Shown here: positions 13,799-20,367 of the stretch, one piece after another
How positions within the stretch are numbered: position 1 is the stretch's first letter
Layout of the letters: each line of letters starts with the position of its first letter
The notes under the pieces: generated by a model
The model's database searches: none
What the model was told of the DNA's origin: nothing
Seen by the model: the letters and a program-made list of their open reading frames with translations, nothing else
Origin: JBEICQ01 sp046297395
GTDB lineage: Bacteria > Bacteroidota > Bacteroidia > UBA4408
Length of the DNA: 28,458 bases
Assembly: GCA_046297395.1 (NCBI GenBank)
Contig: JBKCNM010000019.1
Span: forward strand, 1 to 28,458
Direction of reading: 5' to 3'
Made by a program: the position numbers and the translations under genes

Positions 13799-15727
13799 AT
13801 GCCCTATGTTTACCGAACATTTATCTTGCTTCTTCTTTTAGGTTTTGCATGGTGTAATCGTTCGGAAGTTCACAAAGAAAAACAAACACCTGCCTATCTC
13901 AATCACAATGATACAGTAAGATATGTGGGTATGCAGGCTTGCCGAAATTGCCACCCCGACAAATACGAAACTTTTTTACATACCGGCATGGGTCTTAGTT
14001 TCGATAGTGCAACCCCGGGCAAATCCTCAGCTGTTTTTAAACCAAGTGTGCTGGTAAAGGATGCATGTACAAACCTCAATTACACGGCTCAATGGAGGGA
14101 TAAAAATTTATATATCAGAGAATTTGTACTTCAACAAAAAGACACAGTTTTTTCTCTTTCCCGCAAGGTAGATTACATCATTGGCAGCGGTCAGCACACC
14201 AACAGTCACTTGTCTTTGGTAAACGGTTATGTTCATCAGATGCCCATGACTTTTTATACCCAATCCGGTAAATGGGATTTGCCACCCGGATTTGAAAATT
14301 GTAACAATTCGAGATTCAGCAGGAAAATTGGCCTCGAATGTATGACATGTCACAATGCATTGCCAGACATGGTAAAAGGCTCTGAGAACAAATACACCCG
14401 CATACCCGATGGCATTTCATGTGAGCGTTGCCATGGGCCTGGTGGAGCGCATGTGGCCGCCAAACAAAAGGGCGAGTGGATTGATACCTCAAAATACATC
14501 GATTACTCCATTGTGAACCCTGCCAAACTTCCTATTGATTTGCAGTTTGATGTATGCCAGCGTTGTCACCTTCAGGGAACAGCCGTACTGGAAAACAATC
14601 ATTCATTTTTTGATTTTAAACCCGGGATGCGACTCCGGGATTACATCACAGTCTATCTTCCCCGATATGCAGACAGCAAAGACCATTTCATCATGGCCTC
14701 GCATGCCGACAGATTAAAGCAGAGTCGATGCATGATTGTTTCTAACAGCAAAGCAAATCCGGATGCCCTTCGTCCCTACAAAAATGGGCTAACCTGCGTG
14801 AACTGTCACAATCCACATGTTTCCGTGCGCAATACCAACAAGGATGTTTTTAATGATGCCTGTCGCAAATGCCATGGGGGAAAAGCCTGTACCGAAAGTC
14901 CGACTCAGATAAATGCCTTTGCAAATAATTGCGTTTCATGTCATATGCCGGTTTCAGGATCCTTGGATATCCCTCATGTTACCGTACACGATCATCGGAT
15001 TGCGGTGCACCGCAAAAAAAAGGAAGTATCCGCTCCGGCAATAAAGAAATTTCTTGGGCTCAGTGCGATAAACAATCCCAATCCCTCCCACAGCTCAAGG
15101 GCAAAAGCCTATCTTCAATATGCAGAAAAAGTAAGTACCGAAGACTCGGTACTGGATTCTGCTGCAAATTACATCTCAAAAATTCCTAACCTATCATTAA
15201 AGGCGGAACTATCCATTCAGGAAGCATTTTTGAGAAATGATTTTCCACTTGTTATCCAACGCCATAAGCAATCTCAACACCTGGGAGTATTTAGTGAGCG
15301 AGGCATGAGCTGGGACAACCACCTTGCCTGGTTGCATTACCGCGTAGGCGATGCTGCGCTTCAAACCGGAAATCTTTCGCTGGCAGTGGCAGAATTTGAA
15401 ATGTGCAACACCCTTGCTCCATTCGTGCCTGATTTCATGAACAAATGGGGTTCTGCACTTTTTGCTTCCGGCGATATAGTGAAATCAGAAAAGGTATTCA
15501 CTCGCTTGCTCCGGGAAGACAGCCTTTTTGCTCCGGCATGGTGCAACCTGGGCTATATTGCCTTCATACGCGGAAACCTTGTTCTTTCAGAAAAACACTT
15601 GTTGCGAGCTACTCAACTACAACCCAATTATTATCAGGCGTTTACAAACCTCTCAACACTTTACGAAACCAAGGGTGAAATGAAGAAAGCCAGGTTTTAT
15701 AGGGAATTAACAAGAAGTAAAAAATGA
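13799..15727 (+). CDS. heptahaem c-type cytochrome with C-terminal TPR repeats
   Basis: The 642-residue exported protein has seven CxxCH haem sites: Cys48, 181, 208, 253, 333, 355 and 378 as first Cys. The N-terminus is a signal peptide with a hydrophobic core FILLLLLGFAWC; Cys19 could be a lipid site, but Trp at -1 makes it a poor lipobox. The first 400 residues resemble the cytochrome c554/NapC-like multihaem group, including SERCHGPGG-like CERCHGPGG and NPHVSV; the closing HVTVHDHRIAVH follows the last haem. Residues about 500-640 hold three or so TPRs (for example PAWCNLGYIAFIRGNLVLSE). The likely job is periplasmic or surface electron transfer, or an oxidoreductase whose substrate is not visible. 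It would need the CcmE/CcmF pathway at the start of the window. The start at 13799 is set by the promoter and signal peptide. Confidence 0.9.
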   Translation: MPYVYRTFILLLLLGFAWCNRSEVHKEKQTPAYLNHNDTVRYVGMQACRNCHPDKYETFLHTGMGLSFDSATPGKSSAVFKPSVLVKDACTNLNYTAQWRDKNLYIREFVLQQKDTVFSLSRKVDYIIGSGQHTNSHLSLVNGYVHQMPMTFYTQSGKWDLPPGFENCNNSRFSRKIGLECMTCHNALPDMVKGSENKYTRIPDGISCERCHGPGGAHVAAKQKGEWIDTSKYIDYSIVNPAKLPIDLQFDVCQRCHLQGTAVLENNHSFFDFKPGMRLRDYITVYLPRYADSKDHFIMASHADRLKQSRCMIVSNSKANPDALRPYKNGLTCVNCHNPHVSVRNTNKDVFNDACRKCHGGKACTESPTQINAFANNCVSCHMPVSGSLDIPHVTVHDHRIAVHRKKKEVSAPAIKKFLGLSAINNPNPSHSSRAKAYLQYAEKVSTEDSVLDSAANYISKIPNLSLKAELSIQEAFLRNDFPLVIQRHKQSQHLGVFSERGMSWDNHLAWLHYRVGDAALQTGNLSLAVAEFEMCNTLAPFVPDFMNKWGSALFASGDIVKSEKVFTRLLREDSLFAPAWCNLGYIAFIRGNLVLSEKHLLRATQLQPNYYQAFTNLSTLYETKGEMKKARFYRELTRSKK

Positions 15728-15773
15728 CTTTTTTGTTAAAATGTCCGTTTCCCTTTAAAATTCAAGAGCAAAA

Positions 15774-15804
15774 TTGGAAAACAAATAAAATTGAGTTATG
15801 TTTG
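15774..15804 (+). promoter_or_regulatory. promoter of the small Pro/Gly-rich protein gene
   Basis: TTG (15774-15776), a 20-nt spacer and TATGTTTG (15797-15804) match the Bacteroidota consensus exactly. The ATG is at 15903, giving a leader of about 90 nt, long compared with the other promoters in this window. Confidence 0.6.
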
Positions 15805-15813
15805 CGACGATTT

Positions 15814-15888
15814 GAGAAGGGTGAATTTGTGTTTCGTCTGATAAAACCTTGATTTCATCGTTTGACATACACGAAAACTACCCTCTTC
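15814..15888 (+). other. possible long-range stem in the 5' leader
   Basis: GAGAAGGGT (15814-15822) can pair with ACCCTCTTC (15880-15888) with one G-U pair and one mismatch. It would close most of the leader of the small-protein gene and place the 3' arm 14 nt before the ATG, where it could affect ribosome access. Confidence 0.25.
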
Positions 15889-15902
15889 AACAAATTTAAA
15901 AT

Positions 15903-16148
15903 ATGAACCTAAATAAACGAACAACTGTTCTGATACAAAAAACCACCTTATTGGTTTGTTTTTTTCTGTTTCAGACAGCACTCATCCAAGGTGCCCCTCC
16001 AGGCCCTCCTGGCGGTGGTGGAGGTCCTCCCTGTTGGCCACCTCCATGTATTCCAGTAAACAAAGGATTGATTTTTTTAGCACTTGCCGCATTTCTTTTG
16101 GCAGCCTATAAATTGAAGTTATTCAGGTCAAAGCCTGATGTTGAGTAA
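15903..16148 (+). CDS. small secreted or membrane protein with Pro/Gly-rich centre
   Basis: The 81-residue product has an N-terminal signal-like segment (about 12-31, ending IQGAP), a Pro/Gly-rich centre (PPGPPGGGGGPP, then CWPPPC with two Cys) and a C-terminal hydrophobic helix (about 55-70) followed by a basic tail KLKLFRSK. The layout of signal, low-complexity Pro/Gly, short polar turn (IPVNKG), hydrophobic helix and basic end resembles short Bacteroidota proteins with a C-terminal sorting-type tail (PID-CTERM-like), but the PID triplet is replaced by PVN, so the match is tentative. No sortase-like or exosortase-like processing gene is in the window. The gene stands alone with an exact promoter match, a long leader and a strong terminator, so it is very probably expressed. 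Function unknown. Confidence 0.75.
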   Translation: MNLNKRTTVLIQKTTLLVCFFLFQTALIQGAPPGPPGGGGGPPCWPPPCIPVNKGLIFLALAAFLLAAYKLKLFRSKPDVE

Positions 16149-16180
16149 TTGGTACCCGATACTTTATAATGAACAAACAA

Positions 16181-16206
16181 AGCCCGGTCATTCGCCGGGT
16201 TTTTTT
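16181..16206 (+). terminator. intrinsic terminator after the small-protein gene
   Basis: CCCGG (16183-16187), a 7-nt loop and CCGGG (16195-16199) are followed by seven T (16200-16206); flanking A-T and G-T pairs extend the stem. The T-run includes the stop codon of the convergent thiL gene. In the other direction the hairpin is followed only by CTTTGTTTG, a weak terminator for thiL. Confidence 0.85.
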
Positions 16207-17260
16207 ATTGTGGAAGAGTAAAAGCATTCCAACCCTGAGCCACAATTGGAACCACGGCAGTTTCACCGCGTGTAATTAAATTGATTCCGTTTGCTGCTTC
16301 CGAACAATAACCAATGACCGACATGCTTGGATTTCCCTTTACTTTTTCAAAATCTGTGACCGGGATGGTAAACAATAACTCATAATCTTCACCCCCATGA
16401 AGTGCACAAATGGTGGGATCAAGGTTAAGCATTCTGGCGGTGTCGTATGTTAGCTGATCAATCGGCAACTTTTCTTCATAAATGGTAAACCCCACACCTG
16501 AACGCTTAGCCAGATGATGCAACTCGCTCGATAACCCATCTGATACATCAATCATGGAAGTTGGTTTTATGCCCAGCTCAAGGAGCAATTTCTTGATGTC
16601 TGTCCTCGCTTCAGGTTTTAACTGCCTTTCCAGGATGTAGTCGTACCCCTCCAGTTCTGGCTGAATGCCGCTGTTGGCCATGAATACCGACTTTTCTCTT
16701 TCTAAAATTTGCAGACCCACATATGCCCCACCCAAATCCCCGGTAAGCACCACAAGGTCGCTCAATGCTGCTCTGTTTCGATAGACAATATCATTTTTGG
16801 ATACTTCCCCAACAATACTTACAGACAACATCATGCCATGCTTGCTGCTGCTGGTGTCACCACCCACCAAATCAAGTCCGTATTTTTGGCAGGCAAGCTG
16901 AATGCCTTCATATAGAGCTTCAGTGGCTTCAATGGTATATTTTGATGACATGGCCAAAGACACAGTTACAGCCTTAGGAATTCCATTCATAGCAGCAATA
17001 TCTGATACATTACTTACGATGGCTTTGTATCCCAAATGTTTAAGAGGTGTATATACCAAATCAAAGTGAATACCTTCCACCAGCATATCTGTGCTGAGTA
17101 ACCAGTAATTTTCTGTGTCTTTTTCAAATACTGCGGCATCATCTCCAATCCCCATCACGATTCCGGCTTGAGTTGTGGGGAATGCTTTTTCCAGTTCTCC
17201 GATGAGTCCGAACTCACCCAATTGAGACAAAGGATTCAGTTTATTGGCGTTCTCAAACAT
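16205..17260 (-). CDS. thiL: thiamine-monophosphate kinase
   Basis: ThiL phosphorylates thiamine monophosphate to the active cofactor thiamine diphosphate, in the cytoplasm. The 351 residues show the PurM/ThiL-fold motifs in order: GIGDDAAVF (about 37-45, Mg-ATP binding), LLSTDMLVEGIHFD, SNVSDIAAMNGIP, VGGDTSSSKHG, VVLTGDLGGAYVGL, SMIDVSDGLSSELHH and LHGGEDYELLFTIP. Length and motif spacing are normal. No other thiamine gene lies nearby, so the gene is isolated. Its terminator region is shared with the convergent small-protein gene, and its start faces the divergent YwbE-like gene with overlapping promoter elements. Confidence 0.95.
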   Translation of the reverse strand: MFENANKLNPLSQLGEFGLIGELEKAFPTTQAGIVMGIGDDAAVFEKDTENYWLLSTDMLVEGIHFDLVYTPLKHLGYKAIVSNVSDIAAMNGIPKAVTVSLAMSSKYTIEATEALYEGIQLACQKYGLDLVGGDTSSSKHGMMLSVSIVGEVSKNDIVYRNRAALSDLVVLTGDLGGAYVGLQILEREKSVFMANSGIQPELEGYDYILERQLKPEARTDIKKLLLELGIKPTSMIDVSDGLSSELHHLAKRSGVGFTIYEEKLPIDQLTYDTARMLNLDPTICALHGGEDYELLFTIPVTDFEKVKGNPSMSVIGYCSEAANGINLITRGETAVVPIVAQGWNAFTLPQ

Positions 17261-17263
17261 TTT
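17234..17263 (+). promoter_or_regulatory. candidate promoter of the YwbE-like gene
   Basis: TTG (17234-17236), a 19-nt spacer and GATTTTTG (17256-17263, one mismatch to TAnnTTTG) lie over the first codons of the divergent thiL gene. Use would give a leader of roughly 20 nt to the ATG at 17288, or 45 nt to the ATG at 17315. Confidence 0.35.
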
Positions 17264-17274
17264 CTGATTTTTGA

Positions 17275-17282
17275 CAAAGGTA
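17275..17282 (-). promoter_or_regulatory. -7 element before thiL
   Basis: On the minus strand the sequence is TACCTTTG, an exact TAnnTTTG, ending 14 nt before the thiL ATG. No well-spaced TTG was found. It lies only 12 bp from the plus-strand -7 element, so the two promoters may compete. Confidence 0.4.
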
Positions 17283-17314
17283 ATACGATGCGAATGGCTT
17301 CCTTACAGGACAAA

Positions 17315-17557
17315 ATGAAAAACGACAAAAATCCCGCCCATTTCAGGGAGTGCATTGCTGTTGGTGATGTTGTTGTTATTGTGAGAAAAAAAGACAGACC
17401 GTATCTTTTGGAGACAGAAGGAGTGGTATCGAAAATATTAACCAGTAAAGCCTATCATTCAAGAGGAATAAAAGTGCAACTCACTAACCGCTTGATTGGA
17501 AGGGTGCTCAAGTGTAAAATAAAAAAACAAGGGTTTGATGTTGAACCAAACCCTTGA
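17315..17557 (+). CDS. YwbE-like (DUF2196) small protein
   Basis: The 80-residue product matches the YwbE/DUF2196 family: IAVGDVVVIVRKKDR, then EGVVSKILTSKAYHSRGIKVQLTNRLIGRVLKC, corresponding to the known pattern of VxIVxKxDQ followed by GxVxxILTxSxxHxxGIKVxLxxGxxGRV. It looks like a small beta-barrel of SH3/OB type; its role is not established. The ATG at 17315 is preceded by AGGA four nt upstream and gives a length near the family norm. In-frame ATGs at 17288 and 17294 would add nine or seven residues and cannot be excluded. The gene is divergent from thiL and convergent with pnp; its last 29 bp double as the pnp terminator. Confidence 0.75.
   Translation: MKNDKNPAHFRECIAVGDVVVIVRKKDRPYLLETEGVVSKILTSKAYHSRGIKVQLTNRLIGRVLKCKIKKQGFDVEPNP
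17515..17555 (-). terminator. intrinsic terminator of pnp, inside the end of the YwbE-like gene
   Basis: A perfect 10-bp stem CAAGGGTTTG / CAAACCCTTG (17527-17536 and 17546-17555) with a 9-nt loop is followed on the minus strand by TTTTTT and further T. It lies 15 bp after the pnp stop codon at 17571. On the plus strand no T-run follows, so it works mainly for pnp. Confidence 0.85.
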
Positions 17558-17570
17558 ATCTGTTGATGAA

Positions 17571-19751
17571 TTATGATTCCCGGCTTTCTCCTGCAGACTC
17601 CTCATGAATTCTGGGAGCGCGGGCTTGCTGATGGCCTTCCGGCTTAGGCAAAAGTGATTTTCTTGAAAGCTTGTATTTACCGGTTTTCTTGTCAATACCT
17701 ATGAGTTGTACATCAATGATGTCACCTTCGGCAAGAACCCCTTCTAAACTTTCCAGTCTTTTATGATCCACCTCCGAAATGTGCAGGAGACCGTCTTTCC
17801 CGGGTAAAAACTCCACGAATGCACCATAAGGCTGTATCGATCTTACTTTTCCTTTATAAGTATCGCCTAATTCCGGAACTGCAGTGATGCCTTTGATTTT
17901 GTCAATAACAAACTGCACTTTTTCACGGTTGTTCCCCATGATTTCTACCTTGCCAAATTCACCCACTTCTTCAATGGTAATGGTTGTTCCACTTTCTCTT
18001 TGCATCTCCTGAATAATCTTTCCGCCGGGGCCGATAACTGCTCCAATAAACTCTCTTGCAATGGTAAGTGTAACGATACGGGGAGCATGTGATTTGTAAT
18101 CTTCCCTGGGTTGATTGATGGCCTTTTCCATCTCTGAAAGGATGTGCAGTCGCCCGGCCTTTGCCTGTAACAATGCCTGAGACAGCAATTCATAACTCAG
18201 TCCGTCAACCTTGATATCCATTTGACAGGCAGTGATACCATCTTTGGTGCCCACCACCTTAAAATCCATGTCACCAAGATGATCTTCATCACCCAGGATA
18301 TCCGACAAAACAGCAAACTTTTTTGTTTCAGAGTCAGAAATCAATCCCATGGCAATACCTGCAACCGGTTTTTTCATTTTGATTCCTGCATCCATCAATG
18401 CCATTGATCCGGCACAAACAGTGGCCATGCTCGAGGAACCGTTACTCTCGAGAACATCGCTTACCACACGAATGGTGTAAACAGAATCATCGGGTAGCAT
18501 TTTTTTGAGTCCCCGCATGGCAAGATTGCCATGGCCAACTTCTCTTCTGCCTGTTCCCCTTTGGGGTTTTACCTCGCCTGTAGAGAAAGGAGGGAAATTG
18601 TAGTGAAGGAGAAATTTATTGTATCCCGCAATCACCGCTCCATCGATGATTTGCTCGTCCATCTTGGAACCGAGCGTAATAGAAGTAAGGGATTGTGTTT
18701 CCCCACGGGTAAATATGGCCGATCCATGGGCAGAGGGAAGGTAATCTACCTCACACCAGATGGGGCGGATTTCGTCGAGTGCCCTTCCGTCGAGCCTGCG
18801 CCTTTCGTTAAGCACTGCTTTGCGCACTCCTTTTTTCTCAACATCATGAAAATAACGACCAATCAGACAAGATTTTTCTGAAGCTTCTTCAGGTGTGAGT
18901 GTGGCAATAAAGGCTTCCCTGATGCGCTCAAACTTTTCTTTACGCACCTGCTTACTGGCATTGCCTTCACTGGCAACAGCATAAACTTTGTCCAGACAAA
19001 AATCAAAAATAGCATTCTTCAAAGCCACATCGTGTTTCTCGTGGCTATAGGTACGAAGTGTTTTACCGGTTGCTTTTGCCAATTCAAGCTGGGCTTTACA
19101 TTGTTCTTTAATGGCTTCATGCGCCAGTTTCAAAGCCTCTATCATCACCTCTTCCGATACTTCGTTCATTTCGCCTTCAACCATGTTGATGTCGTGCATG
19201 GATGCCGAGACGATCAGGTCAAGATCAGCATTGGCAAGCTCATCTCTATAGGGGTTAATCACCAGTTTTCCATTGATACGCGCCACCCTGACTTCAGAAA
19301 TGGGACCGTTAAATGGAATATCGGATACACTTAATGCCGCAGACGCAGCCAGTGCTGCGTAAGAATCGGGAAGAATATTATCGTCTGATGAAATTAAAGA
19401 AATCAACACCTGGGTATCGGCATGATAATCGTCCGGAAACAATGGCCTGATGGCCCTGTCTACCAATCGGGATATCAATACTTCATAGTCTGATAGGCGG
19501 GCTTCTCTTTTGAAAAAGCCACCCGGAAAGCGACCTACTGATGCATATTTTTCTTGGTAATCCACCATTAAAGGCAGAAAATCAACATTGTCTGCCGCCT
19601 GGGTTTTGGAACAAACCGTAGCCAGCAGCATGGTGTTGCCAATTTTTACAACCACCGAGCCATCGGCTTGCTTGGCAAGTTTTCCGGTTTCAATATGTAT
19701 CTCCTTGCCATCAGGCATGGTCATTTTTTGGGTTTTTAACTGATAGTGCAT
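17571..19751 (-). CDS. pnp: polynucleotide phosphorylase
   Basis: PNPase is a phosphorolytic 3'-to-5' exoribonuclease that acts in mRNA turnover. The 726-residue product carries two RNase PH domains (about 10-230 and 310-540; FLPLMVDYQEKYASVGRFPGG and TRGETQSLTSITLG), an active-site stretch SDILGDEDHLGDMDFKV in the second, a KH domain (FIGAVIGPGGKIIQEMQ, about 545-605) and an S1 domain (GKVRSIQPYGAFVEFLPGKDGLLHIS, about 615-690). A short Gly/Arg/Glu tail follows. The start at 19751 (MHYQLKTQ) is chosen because a longer frame from 19808 would begin inside the rpsO terminator. The order rpsO then pnp is widely conserved in bacteria. A small GC-rich hairpin sits in the leader just before the ATG. 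Confidence 0.96.
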   Translation of the reverse strand: MHYQLKTQKMTMPDGKEIHIETGKLAKQADGSVVVKIGNTMLLATVCSKTQAADNVDFLPLMVDYQEKYASVGRFPGGFFKREARLSDYEVLISRLVDRAIRPLFPDDYHADTQVLISLISSDDNILPDSYAALAASAALSVSDIPFNGPISEVRVARINGKLVINPYRDELANADLDLIVSASMHDINMVEGEMNEVSEEVMIEALKLAHEAIKEQCKAQLELAKATGKTLRTYSHEKHDVALKNAIFDFCLDKVYAVASEGNASKQVRKEKFERIREAFIATLTPEEASEKSCLIGRYFHDVEKKGVRKAVLNERRRLDGRALDEIRPIWCEVDYLPSAHGSAIFTRGETQSLTSITLGSKMDEQIIDGAVIAGYNKFLLHYNFPPFSTGEVKPQRGTGRREVGHGNLAMRGLKKMLPDDSVYTIRVVSDVLESNGSSSMATVCAGSMALMDAGIKMKKPVAGIAMGLISDSETKKFAVLSDILGDEDHLGDMDFKVVGTKDGITACQMDIKVDGLSYELLSQALLQAKAGRLHILSEMEKAINQPREDYKSHAPRIVTLTIAREFIGAVIGPGGKIIQEMQRESGTTITIEEVGEFGKVEIMGNNREKVQFVIDKIKGITAVPELGDTYKGKVRSIQPYGAFVEFLPGKDGLLHISEVDHKRLESLEGVLAEGDIIDVQLIGIDKKTGKYKLSRKSLLPKPEGHQQARAPRIHEESAGESRES

Positions 19752-19765
19752 AACATGGTAATTGT

Positions 19766-19780
19766 GGCGGTGTTTCCGCC
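19766..19780 (-). promoter_or_regulatory. GC-rich hairpin in the pnp leader
   Basis: On the minus strand GGCGG AAACA CCGCC forms a perfect five-pair GC stem with a five-nt loop, 14 nt before the pnp ATG. In E. coli a stem-loop in the pnp leader is the target of autoregulation through RNase III; whether this shorter hairpin has a similar role is inference. Confidence 0.4.
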
Positions 19781-19787
19781 GGGTGAA

Positions 19788-19820
19788 TAAAAAAAAAGGC
19801 AACCACATGAAGGGTCGCCT
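19788..19820 (-). terminator. intrinsic terminator between rpsO and pnp
   Basis: On the minus strand AGGCGACC (19820-19813), an 8-nt loop and GGTTGCCT (19804-19797) form an eight-pair stem with one G-U pair, followed by nine T. It lies 15 bp after the rpsO stop. pnp starts 37 nt further on, so pnp needs read-through or its own promoter. Confidence 0.85.
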
Positions 19821-19835
19821 GTGAATTTTCGTGGA

Positions 19836-20105
19836 TTATTTCCTTAGGTCCAGTTCCTTTACGATGGCTCTGTAACGCTCAATATCTGATTCCTTGAGGT
19901 GATCGAGGATTTTCCTGCGTTTGCCAACCAGACCAATAAGTGCACGCTGTGTATTGTAGTCGTGCTTGTTAGATTTAAGGTGTTCAGTCAGGTGACTAAT
20001 CCTGAATGAGAACAATGCAATTTGTGATTCAGCAGCGCCGGTGTTCACTTCTTTTCCACCGTGTTTACCAAATATCCCTTTTTTTACATCTGAAGTAAGG
20101 TACAT
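19836..20105 (-). CDS. rpsO: 30S ribosomal protein S15
   Basis: S15 binds 16S rRNA early in 30S assembly and helps form a bridge to the 50S subunit. The 89 residues are the standard length and the family signature is clear: GAAESQIALFSFRISHLTEHLK, KHDYNTQRALIGLVGKRRKIL and the end RYRAIVKELDLRK. It is followed by a strong terminator and then pnp. The TACATTTG element 21 nt upstream is the only promoter signal seen. In E. coli S15 represses its own translation by binding its leader; here the leader would be under 20 nt, which leaves little room for that structure. Confidence 0.97.
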   Translation of the reverse strand: MYLTSDVKKGIFGKHGGKEVNTGAAESQIALFSFRISHLTEHLKSNKHDYNTQRALIGLVGKRRKILDHLKESDIERYRAIVKELDLRK

Positions 20106-20126
20106 CTTTTTAGTTTTTTAAGCCCG

Positions 20127-20134
20127 CAAATGTA
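20127..20134 (-). promoter_or_regulatory. -7 element before rpsO
   Basis: On the minus strand the sequence is TACATTTG, identical to the ccmE and coaX elements and followed by the same CG start (TACATTTGCG at ccmE and rpsO). No TTG at standard spacing. Confidence 0.4.
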
Positions 20135-20355
20135 AAAATTACAATCCAAACCGCAGTATGTACTTGAATTTTTGTTTTCCTATTAAAGATAAATAACTGA
20201 TAGTCAGTATAAAAACCATTCTACAGGAGAAGCTCCACAGGCACTCCTGCGTCCCCCAAACCGCTTGTATGGCACCCTTCTGCACAAGCATTTGAGCATC
20301 TTCAGAAACCATGATTCATCTACCGGGGTAAAAAACAACATAATCCTTCCTTTGA

Positions 20356-20363
20356 TACTTTTG
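20356..20363 (+). promoter_or_regulatory. -7 element abutting the S46 peptidase start codon
   Basis: TACTTTTG matches TAnnTTTG and is separated from the ATG at 20368 by only GCGG minus-edge bases (four nt). Transcription from it would begin at or beside the start codon. No TTG was seen about 20 nt upstream. Confidence 0.4.
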
Positions 20364-20367
20364 CGGC

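Noticed and set aside
13781..13801. TTG start for the multihaem cytochrome, giving six more residues
   Set aside because: The TTG lies in the -7 element of a well-spaced promoter, and the ATG at 13799 gives a normal signal peptide.
20106..20367. Gap between rpsO and the S46 peptidase as a possible RNA gene or short ORF
   Set aside because: It contains only the two -7 elements and a small dyad ACTGA-TAG-TCAGT (20196-20208); no tRNA-like fold, T-run hairpin or convincing frame was seen.
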